DNA of 55,345 bases from Lachnospiraceae bacterium (GTDB lineage Bacteria > Bacillota > Clostridia > Lachnospirales > Lachnospiraceae), in assembly GCA_016281555.1 (NCBI GenBank), contig JAEEIV010000016.1, positions 1 to 55,345 on the forward strand, in the 5' to 3' direction. Shown in pieces: positions 9,530 through 18,033 of the stretch. A program made the position numbers and the translations under genes. The notes beneath the pieces were generated by a model. That model ran no database searches and was not told where the DNA came from. It saw only the letters and a program-made list of their open reading frames with translations. Numbering within the stretch: position 1 is the first letter of the stretch; each line of letters starts with the position of its first letter.

Positions 9530-11044
9530 TTATCCCCGGTTAGTTTCTTCGTACAATTCGTTTAGTGACGTGAGCGTCGCTTCGACGAGCTGCTGTCCGC
9601 CTTCGGGCGAGACCTGGTTGTCGAAGAGTGAGGCGCTGTAGCCGCGGTTCTTGACGCCGCGCTCGGTCGCAAGGTAGTGGCCGTAGTCGTCGCCGGAGAG
9701 CTGCACGACGAAGGTCTGCAGGAACGGGCTTCGCGCCTGGATCCGGTGCATGTAGTCCATGTAAAGCTCGTAGCGGTTCGTCGCAAACGCGATCTCGCCG
9801 AGCGCCACGGTAAAGACCTTGCTCGGGCGCGTGTCGCCTTCGTGCTGCGCCTTGTACTTTTCCGGGATCCACTTGTTGCGGTTGTAGATCGAATCGTACT
9901 GCGTCTTGATCTTCATGTATTCTTCCGGCGTCACGTTCTCGGGCGACGGCAGGTCGTTCTTCATTTTCTCCAGGTTTTTCTCGCACCAGCGGCATTCTTC
10001 CTCGGTGACGAGTCTGGCGGAGAGTTCGAGATCGAGTTTCCGGACGCGGACCGGCGCACTGTATCGGAGGTCTTTCTTCGCCCAGCCGTAGATCTCCTTC
10101 AGTCCGGCAATGATCCGCTCCGCGATGTCGTACCGTTCGCCGATCGCCTTGTTGTGGTCTCTCGCGCCGACCGTGATCTCGACGTCCAGATCGTATTTCA
10201 ATTTGAACCGGCGCTTCTGGGCGTCGCAGTAATGCAGGATCCGCGGCGACAAGTCGCCGGCGGCGGCGCATTGCGGCAGGATATAGACGTCGGGGCCGAA
10301 CGCTTCGGCAGCCTGTTTCCGGACGTCTCCCCAGTAATCCGCGGAGAGCACCGAAAACGTTTCGGACGTCTGGCTCGGGCAGGGCACGTTTACGACGATG
10401 CCGGTGAGTTTTCCGGTTTCGTCTACCGTATAAAGCGCATTGAGGAAATGATCCGCACCGGCTTCGTATCCGATGAATTCCGGACGGTTCGTCCTTCCGT
10501 ACATGATCGCGTGTCCGTTCGGCGACACCGGATTCTTGTCGTAGACCGACATGTCTTCGGAGTAGGTCGAACGGCGGGACTGCGCGACGACGGCGTACCC
10601 GTACCCGAACGCATATCCGCCGGGCTTCCGGTTCTCATAAGCTTCCCGGATGGCTTCGGCGATTTTCTGAACAGTGAATTTCCGGGATTCGGTCCCGGGA
10701 TAGAGTTTCCGTCCGTCTTCAGAGTATTCCGGCGTCGCATAGATCGCCGGCACCGTATGCGTATGCGTGCAGTTTAAGATGATGCGGTCCCGCGGGATCT
10801 CCGGCTTCAGTTCTGCCACCTTGTCAAGCACTTCCTCAACGATGTGCGACGGGAAATTGCCGAGGTCGCAGGAGCAGAATATGAAAAGATCCTCTCCCGC
10901 GCCGCCGTCGATACAAAGCGCCGTCGCGTAGAGCGGATCCATGATGCCTTCCGATACCCGCATGTACATCTGTCCCGGGATCACGACCTGCTCGGTCGTG
11001 GAATAATCAGTCCGGCCCCAGCCGATCAATAAGTTTCCGTTCAT
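9530..11044 (-). CDS. Neutral ceramidase-like hydrolase, paralogue 1
   Basis: This 504-residue protein resembles the N-terminal domain of neutral/alkaline non-lysosomal ceramidases (Pfam Ceramidase_alk). Landmarks are CTHTHT (His94, His96) for the zinc site, AAGDLSP with Ser266 at the position of the ceramidase catalytic Ser, NRYELY with a Glu at a metal-ligand position, and YLAT. The second zinc His of true ceramidases (HPT motif) is replaced by Cys (VPCPSQ, near residue 222). It has no signal peptide, unlike paralogue 3. It is the first gene of an operon with the GH38 mannosidase and has its own promoter and a cre-like site. The substrate is unknown; given its partner, a glycan ester or amide is as likely as ceramide. 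Confidence 0.8.
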   Translation of the reverse strand: MNGNLLIGWGRTDYSTTEQVVIPGQMYMRVSEGIMDPLYATALCIDGGAGEDLFIFCSCDLGNFPSHIVEEVLDKVAELKPEIPRDRIILNCTHTHTVPAIYATPEYSEDGRKLYPGTESRKFTVQKIAEAIREAYENRKPGGYAFGYGYAVVAQSRRSTYSEDMSVYDKNPVSPNGHAIMYGRTNRPEFIGYEAGADHFLNALYTVDETGKLTGIVVNVPCPSQTSETFSVLSADYWGDVRKQAAEAFGPDVYILPQCAAAGDLSPRILHYCDAQKRRFKLKYDLDVEITVGARDHNKAIGERYDIAERIIAGLKEIYGWAKKDLRYSAPVRVRKLDLELSARLVTEEECRWCEKNLEKMKNDLPSPENVTPEEYMKIKTQYDSIYNRNKWIPEKYKAQHEGDTRPSKVFTVALGEIAFATNRYELYMDYMHRIQARSPFLQTFVVQLSGDDYGHYLATERGVKNRGYSASLFDNQVSPEGGQQLVEATLTSLNELYEETNRG

Positions 11045-11068
11045 GTGTTTCCCTCCCGCACTTCTCCT

Positions 11069-11097
11069 ATCATAACAATTCCGGGAAACGATTTCAA
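11069..11097 (-). promoter_or_regulatory. Promoter of the ceramidase-like/GH38 operon
   Basis: Minus strand TTGAAA (11097-11092), a 17-bp spacer and TATGAT (11074-11069). The start site near 11062 leaves a leader of about 18 nt that holds the GGGAGGG ribosome site. The -35 box lies in the loop of the preceding terminator-like hairpin. Confidence 0.6.
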
Positions 11098-11111
11098 CCG
11101 CTTCCCGGAAT
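11078..11111 (-). terminator. Hairpin after the ABC-Mrp-esterase operon
   Basis: Perfect 10-bp arms ATTCCGGGAA / TTCCCGGAAT enclose a 14-nt loop 10 bp after the esterase stop codon. The tail (TGTTATGATAG) is only weakly T-rich, so termination may be partial. The loop and 3' arm also carry the next operon's promoter elements. Confidence 0.5.
11083..11096 (-). promoter_or_regulatory. cre-like (LacI/CcpA-type) site over the -35 box
   Basis: Minus strand TGAAATCGTTTCCC fits the catabolite-responsive element consensus TGWNANCGNTNWCA at all but the W and final A positions. It overlaps the -35 box, so a bound CcpA-like protein would repress the operon. This is a motif match only; no regulator gene is in the window. 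Confidence 0.3.
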
Positions 11112-11120
11112 GGATTTCTT

Positions 11121-12362
11121 TTATTTGGTTTCGGCTTCTTCCGTCACGACCTCCAGGAAACACGCCCTTGGCTCAAGCATGTCGTGCGTCCGGATGAACT
11201 CCGCCACGGCCGTGCCCATCTCGTATTGCTCCTGCGCGTTCGGGTGTCCCGCCTTCGCCGTGGCAGGCGAGCCGGCACCGGAAGTGCCGTAGGAGTATTG
11301 CATGGCATACATGTCGAGCACGTTGTTCTCTTCAATGTACTTCTGCACTTCCTCGTACCACCGGGTGGACTTGCCGACCCAGAGGATCGGAATCACGCCG
11401 TTCCTGGAGCGGATCATTTTCACCATCTCGTCGAGCGCGGGCACCCACTCTTCTGCGGTGAACTCGCCGTCGTTCGCACCGAGTTCCAGAATGACCATGT
11501 TCGGGAACCGCGCGGAAAAGTCATATGGATTTTCGCGGTCGTTATAAGGGCTCGCGTAATCGTAGATGTCGATCATCCGGCGCTGCAGTTCGTCGCGCGC
11601 CTTCAGAAGTCCGATGCCGCCCCGCGTTACCATGGAATAATCCGCATTGAGAAGCGAGCAGGCCACGTACCCGAAGGACGCTTTTGCCGAATGCTCGTTC
11701 AGAGCATAATTCACGCCGGGGGTAAACACGCCGAGCGCTCCGTCTCCCGAGGCAATGGAGTCTCCGATGATCTCAATGTAGTAAGGTTTTTCCGGCGGCG
11801 CCTTCAAAAACTCTCCGCTGAACCTCAGATAGTTCAGATAACTGTACGACTTGTCCTGGATCGAGATCTCCGTGTCTTTGATGACGGAAACGGAGTGTTC
11901 TCCGGCCTTCAACGGGATCCTGAGAAAGCCCTTGCCTTCGACGCGCTCCCGGTTCGTTTCCACGCCGTCCACTTCGATCGAAAAAAACATGGCATAACTG
12001 TTCTCATATTCGATCGTCAGCGTCTCTCCTTCGGTCCTCAGGTTCATGAGAATGCCGGAGCCGCCCCAGTCCAGTGTCATCTTTTCATTCAGGAACTCCG
12101 TACGGCCGACGATGCGTACCGCACCCGCGTCTTTCAGCGCCTCGAATCGGTATTTGTCCTGTTCAAACGCTTCCGGCTGCATGGCTTCCTCCGTTGGTTT
12201 CTCTTCCGTAGATTCCTCGGTCGTGATCACGCTTTCCGTTTCGGAACTGTCCGGGGATGCTTCTCCGGGCGTACGCGAATCTGCCGTATTCCCGGCACAT
12301 CCCATAGGAACGGTCATGCAAAACGTAAGCAAGAGTGCTGCCATTCTTCGAATCGGTTTCAT
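11121..12362 (-). CDS. CE2-like SGNH esterase lipoprotein 1
   Basis: This 413-residue predicted exported lipoprotein has a signal ending ...VPMGC (Cys22), an acidic Thr/Glu-rich linker (about 30-65), a jelly-roll-like N-terminal domain (about 70-190) and an SGNH/GDSL hydrolase domain. Catalytic landmarks are GDSIASGDG (Ser202), ELGANDGE (Asn297) and GHPNAQEQ (His373). The layout matches carbohydrate esterase family 2, whose characterised members deacetylate plant polysaccharides and can use a Ser-His dyad. There is a 7-bp gap after mrp, GAGGT before ATG, and a hairpin after the stop. It is likely the last gene of the ABC-Mrp transcript. A paralogue lies at 18852-20066. The polysaccharide substrate is inferred only. 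Confidence 0.85.
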   Translation of the reverse strand: MKPIRRMAALLLTFCMTVPMGCAGNTADSRTPGEASPDSSETESVITTEESTEEKPTEEAMQPEAFEQDKYRFEALKDAGAVRIVGRTEFLNEKMTLDWGGSGILMNLRTEGETLTIEYENSYAMFFSIEVDGVETNRERVEGKGFLRIPLKAGEHSVSVIKDTEISIQDKSYSYLNYLRFSGEFLKAPPEKPYYIEIIGDSIASGDGALGVFTPGVNYALNEHSAKASFGYVACSLLNADYSMVTRGGIGLLKARDELQRRMIDIYDYASPYNDRENPYDFSARFPNMVILELGANDGEFTAEEWVPALDEMVKMIRSRNGVIPILWVGKSTRWYEEVQKYIEENNVLDMYAMQYSYGTSGAGSPATAKAGHPNAQEQYEMGTAVAEFIRTHDMLEPRACFLEVVTEEAETK

Positions 12363-12369
12363 AACTACC

Positions 12370-13200
12370 TCAATTCAATGCATCCAGCGCGTCCAGCAGA
12401 GTCGCGAGTTCCGGCCGCTCCACGGTCTCGATCTCGCCGAGATCCGCGGCTTTCGCCACGTTTGCATCGATCGGAAGGCGCGCCACTTCCCTGATCCCGA
12501 ACGTTTCCGCCAGGGCTTCGACGTGGCTTTCTCCGAAGATCGCATGCTTTTCCCCGCAATTCGGACAGATGAAATAGGAGAGATTCTCGACGATGCCGAG
12601 TACCGGAATGTTCATGAGTGCCGCCATTCTTGCCGCCTTCTCGACGACGAGCGACACCAGATCCTGCGGGCTCGTCACGATCACGATCCCGTCGACCGGC
12701 AATGACTGGAATACCGTGAGCGGCACGTCTCCCGTTCCGGGCGGCATGTCCACGAACATGAAATCCACGTCATCCCAGAGCACGTCGGTCCAGAACTGTT
12801 TTACGGCGCCGGCAATGACCGGGCCTCTCCAGACCACCGGATCCGTCTCATTCGGCAGCAGCAGGTTCATGGACATGACCTTGATGCCGGTCTTCGTGAA
12901 TGCCGGATGGATGTAGGTTCCGTCGCTCTCCGCATTGCCCTTTAACCCGAATGCCTTCGGGATCGAAGGTCCCGTGATGTCGGCGTCCAGGATCGCGACG
13001 TTCCGGCCGCGCTTTCTCATCAGTGATGCCAGAAGCGAAGTGACCATCGATTTCCCGACGCCGCCTTTGCCGCTCACGATCCCGATGACCTTCTTTACGT
13101 TGGACGCTTCGTTCTGCTTTTCCAGAAAACTCTGCGGCGTCGTTCTTTCAGAACAGGACGCGCTGCAGGTGGAACAGTCGTGTGTGCAGTTTTCCGCCAT
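12370..13200 (-). CDS. Mrp/NBP35-type iron-sulfur carrier ATPase
   Basis: This 276-residue P-loop ATPase of the Mrp/ApbC family is thought to bind and deliver Fe-S clusters. The deviant Walker A is SGKGGVGKS (residues 43-51). LDADITGPSIPK and DMPPGTGD are family signatures, and CPNC (Cys212, Cys215) is the bridging cluster motif. A Cys-rich N-terminus (Cys5, 9, 12, 16) resembles the extra motif of NBP35-like members. I set the start at 13200 because AGAGGA lies just before that ATG; a longer frame to 13338 would overlap the DUF4340 gene. It sits 46 bp after the ABC operon and 7 bp before an esterase. Confidence 0.92.
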   Translation of the reverse strand: MAENCTHDCSTCSASCSERTTPQSFLEKQNEASNVKKVIGIVSGKGGVGKSMVTSLLASLMRKRGRNVAILDADITGPSIPKAFGLKGNAESDGTYIHPAFTKTGIKVMSMNLLLPNETDPVVWRGPVIAGAVKQFWTDVLWDDVDFMFVDMPPGTGDVPLTVFQSLPVDGIVIVTSPQDLVSLVVEKAARMAALMNIPVLGIVENLSYFICPNCGEKHAIFGESHVEALAETFGIREVARLPIDANVAKAADLGEIETVERPELATLLDALDALN

Positions 13201-13246
13201 GATTTCCTCTTTCCGTCCCGCCGGGGACTGGCGTATCATTGAGCCG

Positions 13247-14062
13247 TCAGATCCGGATGTCGTCCTCTTCCGTAGGCGCCGGTGTGGCTTCTTCATCCGG
13301 GATCCCGGTATACTCTTCCTCTCCGCCGAACTCATCATCGTCCGGAACGCCCGTTTCCGGGATCGTCTCGCCGAGGTCGGCGGGTTCGCTCTCTACCACG
13401 GTTTCCGCAGGCGCTGCGCTCTTGGATTCTTCCGTCTCCGGAGGAAGGGTGGTTTCCTCTTCGGTCTCTTCCGTCGATTCCTCGATCTCGACCTTCGTAA
13501 GCGACGTGTCGATCGGTTCCTCTTCTCCCGTCAGGGACAGGATGCTCTTGTCGAAAACGGTCTTCTCATAAGAGCGGACGACCGCGACTTTTCCGTCGTA
13601 TTCCATGTAATAGAAGCTGCCGGTCGGCGTCTCGCTGCCGAACCGGAACACGTATTCCTTTCCGTCCGCGCGAAGTTTCACGACCGTCGACGGGGCATTG
13701 AATCCCATGGCCTCCATGTCGTCCGATTCGACGAATTTCTCCGCGTTGATGACTTCCAGGCTGTTCGCCACTGCCTTGCAGGCCGACTGATAAAGTTCCA
13801 GCGCAGGATCCGAAGACAGTTTCCAGACGTCGCCTTCCTTGTAGATGGCGTACTCCTCGCCTTTGTACTGCCATTCGATCCGTTCCATCTGATCGACGGA
13901 CATGCGGAACACTTCGATCGAATCGTCCGTCACTACCGTACCGCCCTGGTTCTTTGACAGATTCGTGATCAGAAGCACGAGTCCGACGGCAAGAGCGATC
14001 ACCGCCACGAGCACCGCAAGAATGATGATGCGCTTTGAATTCTTCTTTTTTTTCTCTTTCAT
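13247..14062 (-). CDS. DUF4340 protein, partner of the GldG-type ABC system
   Basis: This 271-residue protein has a basic N-terminus, one transmembrane helix (about 12-33) and an extracytoplasmic domain of the DUF4340 type (about 45-170; MERIEWQYKGEEYAIYKEGDVW). The tail is about 95 residues, very rich in Glu, Thr and Pro, and unstructured in appearance. Its ATG overlaps the gldG-like stop by 4 bp (ATGA). The set GldA-GldF-GldG-DUF4340 is a recurrent unit in Bacillota; the transported substrate is not known. The acidic tail is longer than I would expect for the family and may span the wall. Confidence 0.85.
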   Translation of the reverse strand: MKEKKKKNSKRIIILAVLVAVIALAVGLVLLITNLSKNQGGTVVTDDSIEVFRMSVDQMERIEWQYKGEEYAIYKEGDVWKLSSDPALELYQSACKAVANSLEVINAEKFVESDDMEAMGFNAPSTVVKLRADGKEYVFRFGSETPTGSFYYMEYDGKVAVVRSYEKTVFDKSILSLTGEEEPIDTSLTKVEIEESTEETEEETTLPPETEESKSAAPAETVVESEPADLGETIPETGVPDDDEFGGEEEYTGIPDEEATPAPTEEDDIRI

Positions 14063-15501
14063 CGCCTAGTCCTCCGAATGAAGATGAAAATTCCGAGACC
14101 CAAAATCAGGATCGGCAGCACGACCGCCAGAACGACGGTCCAGAAGGACCCCTGTCCGGTCGTCATCAGGACTCTCGGCGAGGTCAGGTTCTTATAAGCA
14201 AGGGATATGCTGTTCGTATCGCCCACGAGATAATTCAGGGAGTTCGACAGCAAATCGTAGTTTGCGCCGTTGACCTGATCGTTCGCGTAGGAATTGGTCA
14301 TATAGCCGGACGTCATCCAGAGAAGCGCACCGCCGGAATCGAGTTCCGCGAGCACGGCCGTATAGAACGGTCCGTTTTCATCATTGGACGTCCTTTCGAT
14401 GCTTTCCTCTTCATCCTTCTTCGCATATGCGCGCGAAGAAGTTTCAAGAAGCGGCGTCACCTTTACGTCTTCCGGCAATGACGAAGCATCGAACAGGATG
14501 CCGCTTCCGCCCGCCATGAGCACTTTCAGGCTCTGCCGGATCAGCGGCTCCGTGATCTCGTGTTCCAGGACCGTCGGAAGCAGGTAGAGCGGATTGTCGT
14601 TTAAGTATTGAGAGGGATCGTCTTCCACGATGATGCCCGGCACTTCGGAGAGACCGAAGTATTCCGCAAACTTCAGCGTATTCGGCCGGTTGCCCTCGTA
14701 GGCCAGCTGACCGTACGTCATGAGAACGGCTTTCCCGCCTTTCTTTACGTACTCGATCAGCTTTTCCGCATCCTCTTCGCTCAGATCCTTCACCGGCGCA
14801 TGGATGAGGACCAGGTCCGCATCTTCGGGCACCGCGCTCTGACTGACGAGCGACAGGCTCTCCACCTCGAAATTCTCACGGGTGAGCAACTTCGAAAACT
14901 CATCCGGGAACGTATCCTCGGCATGACCTTCCATGACGTACATCTTCGGGATGTCGGCGGTCGTTACGTAATTCAATGCGCTCGTGATGGCCCGCTCCCC
15001 GTCGAAATAGGTCACGGTCTCGTAGTCATTGATCGATGCGTCGTAGCTCGAATAATCCGTTTCGGTCACGTAAATGTCATTGTACGGCACGTACCGGTAG
15101 CGGAGATCCGATTCCACGATGACGGAATTGTTATACAGCATCGAAATGTTGTATTTCGACTTCAGTGCGGGATAATCGTCCGGGTCGAGCACCACCAGGC
15201 GGACCTTGGAGTTTTCCGATGTGTACCGCTCCAGGAACGGTCCGATGGAATTGCTGTCGTAGGTATTGTTCTCCGTCCCTTTCCGGACGACCCAGTACAT
15301 CGTCACTTCGCGGTCGATCCCGCGCGTGATCTTCAGCGACTGCTCGGACAGGGAAAGCATGCTGTGTCCGGAGGTATCAAACACCGTATACTTGGACGGA
15401 AGCCGGCTGACGCCGATGACGGCGAGCGCGAACAGAACGATCGCTCCGAGAACAATCAGGATCGTATAACTCCCCATTTTCAGGTTCTTGCGGTTCTTCA
15501 T
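14059..15501 (-). CDS. GldG-like ABC auxiliary membrane protein
   Basis: This 480-residue protein belongs to the GldG/ABC_transp_aux family. It has an N-terminal transmembrane helix (SYTILIVLGAIVLFALAVIG), a long extracytoplasmic region (about 40-430; YVMEGHAE, GKAVLMTYGQ) and a C-terminal helix before a basic RRTRR tail. AGGAGG lies 8 nt before the ATG at 15501, which sets this start over an upstream GTG at 15510. It overlaps the permease stop by 4 bp. Despite the name, no gliding genes are present and the organism type makes gliding unlikely; an export or envelope role is more plausible. Confidence 0.88.
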   Translation of the reverse strand: MKNRKNLKMGSYTILIVLGAIVLFALAVIGVSRLPSKYTVFDTSGHSMLSLSEQSLKITRGIDREVTMYWVVRKGTENNTYDSNSIGPFLERYTSENSKVRLVVLDPDDYPALKSKYNISMLYNNSVIVESDLRYRYVPYNDIYVTETDYSSYDASINDYETVTYFDGERAITSALNYVTTADIPKMYVMEGHAEDTFPDEFSKLLTRENFEVESLSLVSQSAVPEDADLVLIHAPVKDLSEEDAEKLIEYVKKGGKAVLMTYGQLAYEGNRPNTLKFAEYFGLSEVPGIIVEDDPSQYLNDNPLYLLPTVLEHEITEPLIRQSLKVLMAGGSGILFDASSLPEDVKVTPLLETSSRAYAKKDEEESIERTSNDENGPFYTAVLAELDSGGALLWMTSGYMTNSYANDQVNGANYDLLSNSLNYLVGDTNSISLAYKNLTSPRVLMTTGQGSFWTVVLAVVLPILILGLGIFIFIRRTRR

Positions 15502-16367
15502 GCGCTCCACCTCCTCTTCTCCAGAGACTGTACCGTCATCACCGTAAAGACGACGGCCACGCCGAGAAAGATCACCGCGTCGATGAGCCGGAACGTTTCG
15601 TACATAAAGTTGAACATCCGGCCGAACAGGGAGCTTTCATCCATGGCCAGCATGAGCAGATTCGCATAGGAGTTCCGGTTCACGAAATAGGTCACGAGAA
15701 CGGCAATGACCGCTGCAAGCGAGGAAATGCCCGCGGCGATCCAGTTTTTCGTCAGCAGGAACACGACGAGTCCGAACAGGACGGCAAGCACGAGAAATCC
15801 GATGAGCGACACCTCCGCGGAGGCGCTGACCAGGATCCTCGACAGACTGGACAGGAAATAATTGAGTAACAGCAGCCCGAGCGTAATGACGGCGGCCACG
15901 ATCTGATTGTCCGTCACGCTGGAAATGAACATTCCGACGGCAATGAGTGCCATGCCGAGCAGGTAGAACGCGCCGAGCGCCGCATACGCCGAAACGATAT
16001 TCACGGTCCCGTAGGCCATGAGAATGAGCGGGAAAAGTCCGACGATGACGATCGGAATGAGCAGCACGGTCAGCATGGCAAGGTACTTCGCCAGCACGAC
16101 TTCCACCGAACTTAACGGCAGGGAATACAATAACTGATCCGTCTTCTGCCGCCGCTCCTCCGCAAAGGAACGCATCGTCAGGACCGGAATGATGATGATA
16201 TAGACGAAACTCATGTTTCCGAGCACGTATTCAAACCGTCCGCTTCCGCCTTTTAAGGAAATGTACGAAGTGAAGATGCCGCCGAACATAACGAGCAAGG
16301 CGATGACGATATAGCCGATCGGAGACGTCAGATACGATGACATTTCATGTTTGTACAAAGCTTTCAT
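15498..16367 (-). CDS. ABC-2 type permease, GldF-like
   Basis: This 289-residue integral membrane protein has about six hydrophobic segments (IGYIVIALLVMFGGIF, MLTVLLIPIVIVGLFPLILM, FLLGMALIAVGMF and others). The N-terminal MKALYKHEMSSYLTSPIGY is typical of GldF-type permeases, and RSFAEERRQKTDQLLYSLP is the coupling region. It overlaps the ATPase gene by 4 bp (ATGA). It forms the membrane pore of the exporter encoded by this operon. Confidence 0.9.
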   Translation of the reverse strand: MKALYKHEMSSYLTSPIGYIVIALLVMFGGIFTSYISLKGGSGRFEYVLGNMSFVYIIIIPVLTMRSFAEERRQKTDQLLYSLPLSSVEVVLAKYLAMLTVLLIPIVIVGLFPLILMAYGTVNIVSAYAALGAFYLLGMALIAVGMFISSVTDNQIVAAVITLGLLLLNYFLSSLSRILVSASAEVSLIGFLVLAVLFGLVVFLLTKNWIAAGISSLAAVIAVLVTYFVNRNSYANLLMLAMDESSLFGRMFNFMYETFRLIDAVIFLGVAVVFTVMTVQSLEKRRWSA

Positions 16368-17395
16368 CGTGCTTCACCTCCGTTCTCCGGAATCTCGGGT
16401 TCTTCAGGAATGAACTCCTTTTCCTGCTGCATTTCGGCCGGCGCAGTTTTCTCACCGGTCAGCTTCAGGAAGACTTCCTCCAGCGAAAGCCGCTTCGTCT
16501 CCATGCTGAGGATCGCGATCCGCTCGTCCGCGGCCGCAAAGAACAGGCTCCTCGCGAGCTCCTTCTCATCGACGTCGCCGAGCGTGAATTTAAGAAGCGA
16601 TCCGCTTTCCGACGTCCCGACGTCGATGCCTTTTAACGGAAGGCCGGAAAAATGAGCTTCGACGAATTCCCGGGCCCGTTCCGGCTCGCATTCCAGCACC
16701 GCATGGATCGACGTCGACTGGCGGAAAGTCTTTTCCAGATTCTCCGGCGTGTCGAGCGCCACGATCCGGCCGTGGTCGATGATGATGACTTTTTCGCAGA
16801 CGGACTGGACTTCGGAAAGGATGTGACTGGAAAGAATGACCGTATGCCCGCCCTTAAGCGAGGCAATGAGTTCGCGGATCTCCACGATCTGCTGCGGATC
16901 GAGACCGACCGTCGGCTCATCGAGAATGATGACTTTCGGGTCACCGATCAGCGCCTCCGCGATCCCGACTCTCTGCCGGTATCCTTTCGAGAGATGCCGG
17001 ATCAGACGGTTTTCGTACTCCTTCGTGCCGGTCAGTCCCATCGTCCGCTGGATCTCCGATTCGATATTCTCGGCCGGGACCTTCTTCGCCTCCGCGACGA
17101 ACTGCAGGTATTCCCGGACGGTCCGGCTTCCGTATACAGGCGGGATCTCCGGAAGATAGCCGATGCACTTCTTGGCTTCCTTCGGTTCCTCGAAAATGTC
17201 GAATCCGTTAATGGTCGCTTCTCCGGAAGTCGCGGCGAGACAGCCCGTCAGGATGTTCATGGTCGTCGACTTTCCGGCGCCGTTCGGACCGAGAAAGCCG
17301 TAGATCTCTCCCTCTTCGACCGAGAAGGAAAGATCGTCCACCGCGAGATGCTTGCCGTAGCGTTTCGTTAGATGTTTTACCTCAATTACACTCAT
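16364..17395 (-). CDS. ABC transporter ATP-binding protein, GldA-like
   Basis: This 343-residue ATPase has Walker A GPNGAGKST (36-44), signature LSKGYRQR (135-142), Walker B VIILDEP (155-161) and a SSHILSEV switch His. A C-terminal extension of about 120 residues follows, with a Glu/Pro-rich tail. I chose ATG 17395 (AGAGGT upstream) over an upstream ATG at 17431 that lacks a good ribosome site. It is the first gene of the GldA-F-G-DUF4340 operon and is preceded by a promoter at 17493-17521. Confidence 0.92.
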   Translation of the reverse strand: MSVIEVKHLTKRYGKHLAVDDLSFSVEEGEIYGFLGPNGAGKSTTMNILTGCLAATSGEATINGFDIFEEPKEAKKCIGYLPEIPPVYGSRTVREYLQFVAEAKKVPAENIESEIQRTMGLTGTKEYENRLIRHLSKGYRQRVGIAEALIGDPKVIILDEPTVGLDPQQIVEIRELIASLKGGHTVILSSHILSEVQSVCEKVIIIDHGRIVALDTPENLEKTFRQSTSIHAVLECEPERAREFVEAHFSGLPLKGIDVGTSESGSLLKFTLGDVDEKELARSLFFAAADERIAILSMETKRLSLEEVFLKLTGEKTAPAEMQQEKEFIPEEPEIPENGGEAR

Positions 17396-17492
17396 AAGCA
17401 GTACCTCTTTTCCAAGACACTTTACCAGCAATCTGTGTTATCTTTGTGAAATATAAAGAAAAGGTCGCCCGATTTTTGATTAGCACGCGCTT

Positions 17493-17521
17493 ACTATAAC
17501 ACCAAAAGCCGCGGAATTCAA
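17493..17521 (-). promoter_or_regulatory. Promoter of the GldA-F-G operon
   Basis: Minus strand TTGAAT (17521-17516), a 17-bp spacer and TATAGT (17498-17493). The -35 box lies in the loop region of the terminator hairpin of the preceding small operon. The leader would be about 90 nt. Confidence 0.5.
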
Positions 17522-17539
17522 TAGAATCCGCGACTTTTT
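17504..17539 (-). terminator. Intrinsic terminator after the small membrane protein
   Basis: A G/C-rich stem (CGCGGAAT / ATTCCGCGG with one bulge) is flanked on both sides by A/T runs, so it could act on either strand. It lies 33 bp after the stop at 17572. Confidence 0.6.
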
Positions 17540-17571
17540 GGGGCGAAACGCCTGTGTTTTCCGGTGACGAA

Positions 17572-17748
17572 TTACGGAAGATCCCGGACGGCTACCATTG
17601 CCGCGACTGACTCCCTCGCTTCCGCGATCAGATTCGTCACTTCGTTCTCCACGGTCGGCCGCGACAATGAGTTCGCGATCGCCGCGATCCCGAATGCCAC
17701 CATGATGAGGATGATCTCCAATGCCTTAGGCTTTCTCGTTTTTCTCAT
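17572..17748 (-). CDS. 58-residue single-pass membrane protein
   Basis: This short frame begins MRKTRKPKALEIILIMVAFG, with a strongly basic start, one hydrophobic helix (about 10-28) and an amphipathic tail ending VAVRDLP. AGGAGA sits 5-6 nt before the ATG, the stop is TAA, and a terminator follows. It lies 21 bp after the ribbon-helix-helix gene, so the two are almost certainly one transcript. I know no family for it. It could be a regulated membrane peptide; a toxin role is possible but not shown. Confidence 0.65.
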   Translation of the reverse strand: MRKTRKPKALEIILIMVAFGIAAIANSLSRPTVENEVTNLIAEARESVAAMVAVRDLP

Positions 17749-17769
17749 TTCTTCTCCTCACTTTCTCTC

Positions 17770-17982
17770 CTACCGCTTCCCTGCCTGGTTCCTTTTCCCT
17801 GCCGTTTCGATGTGATCCATGGCGTATTCGAGGCAGATGGCGATGATCTCATTCCGGTTGTGCCCGGTCTTCTTCGCCACCGTGTCAATGGCCCGGATCA
17901 TGTCGTCCGGCAGCCTGGCGGAAACCACTGCCGTGGTTCCCCGGTACCTCTTCTCCTCGATGACCAGTTTTTCCTGATTCAC
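17770..17982 (-). CDS. Ribbon-helix-helix (CopG/Arc-type) DNA-binding protein
   Basis: This 70-residue protein starts at GTG 17982 (AAGGAG 6 nt upstream). The stretch AVVSARLPDDMIRAIDTVAK followed by NRNEIIAICLEYAMDHI is a typical ribbon-helix-helix: one beta strand for DNA contact, then two helices. A basic tail ends the protein. It should bind DNA as a dimer. A strong promoter lies 45 bp upstream with a GTATA-N4-TATAC palindrome over its -10 box, which suggests autoregulation. The partner gene downstream encodes a small membrane protein. Confidence 0.8.
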   Translation of the reverse strand: MNQEKLVIEEKRYRGTTAVVSARLPDDMIRAIDTVAKKTGHNRNEIIAICLEYAMDHIETAGKRNQAGKR

Positions 17983-18019
17983 ACTGCTCTCCTTCTCCGA
18001 AAAGCCTTGCGCTTTCTCT

Positions 18020-18033
18020 GTATACGAATATAC
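18020..18033 (-). promoter_or_regulatory. Palindrome over the -10 box of the RHH operon
   Basis: GTATA-CGAA-TATAC (plus strand) is a perfect 5-bp inverted repeat with a 4-bp centre that overlaps the -10 hexamer. It is a reasonable operator for the RHH protein itself; binding is inferred. Confidence 0.35.

Noticed and set aside
13201..13338. Longer N-terminus for Mrp
   Set aside because: It would overlap the DUF4340 gene, and the ATG at 13200 has a good ribosome site and a typical Cys-rich start.
14059..17395. Gliding motility genes
   Set aside because: Only the ABC core (GldA/F/G-like) is present. In Bacillota this set occurs without gliding, and none of the other gliding components are here.
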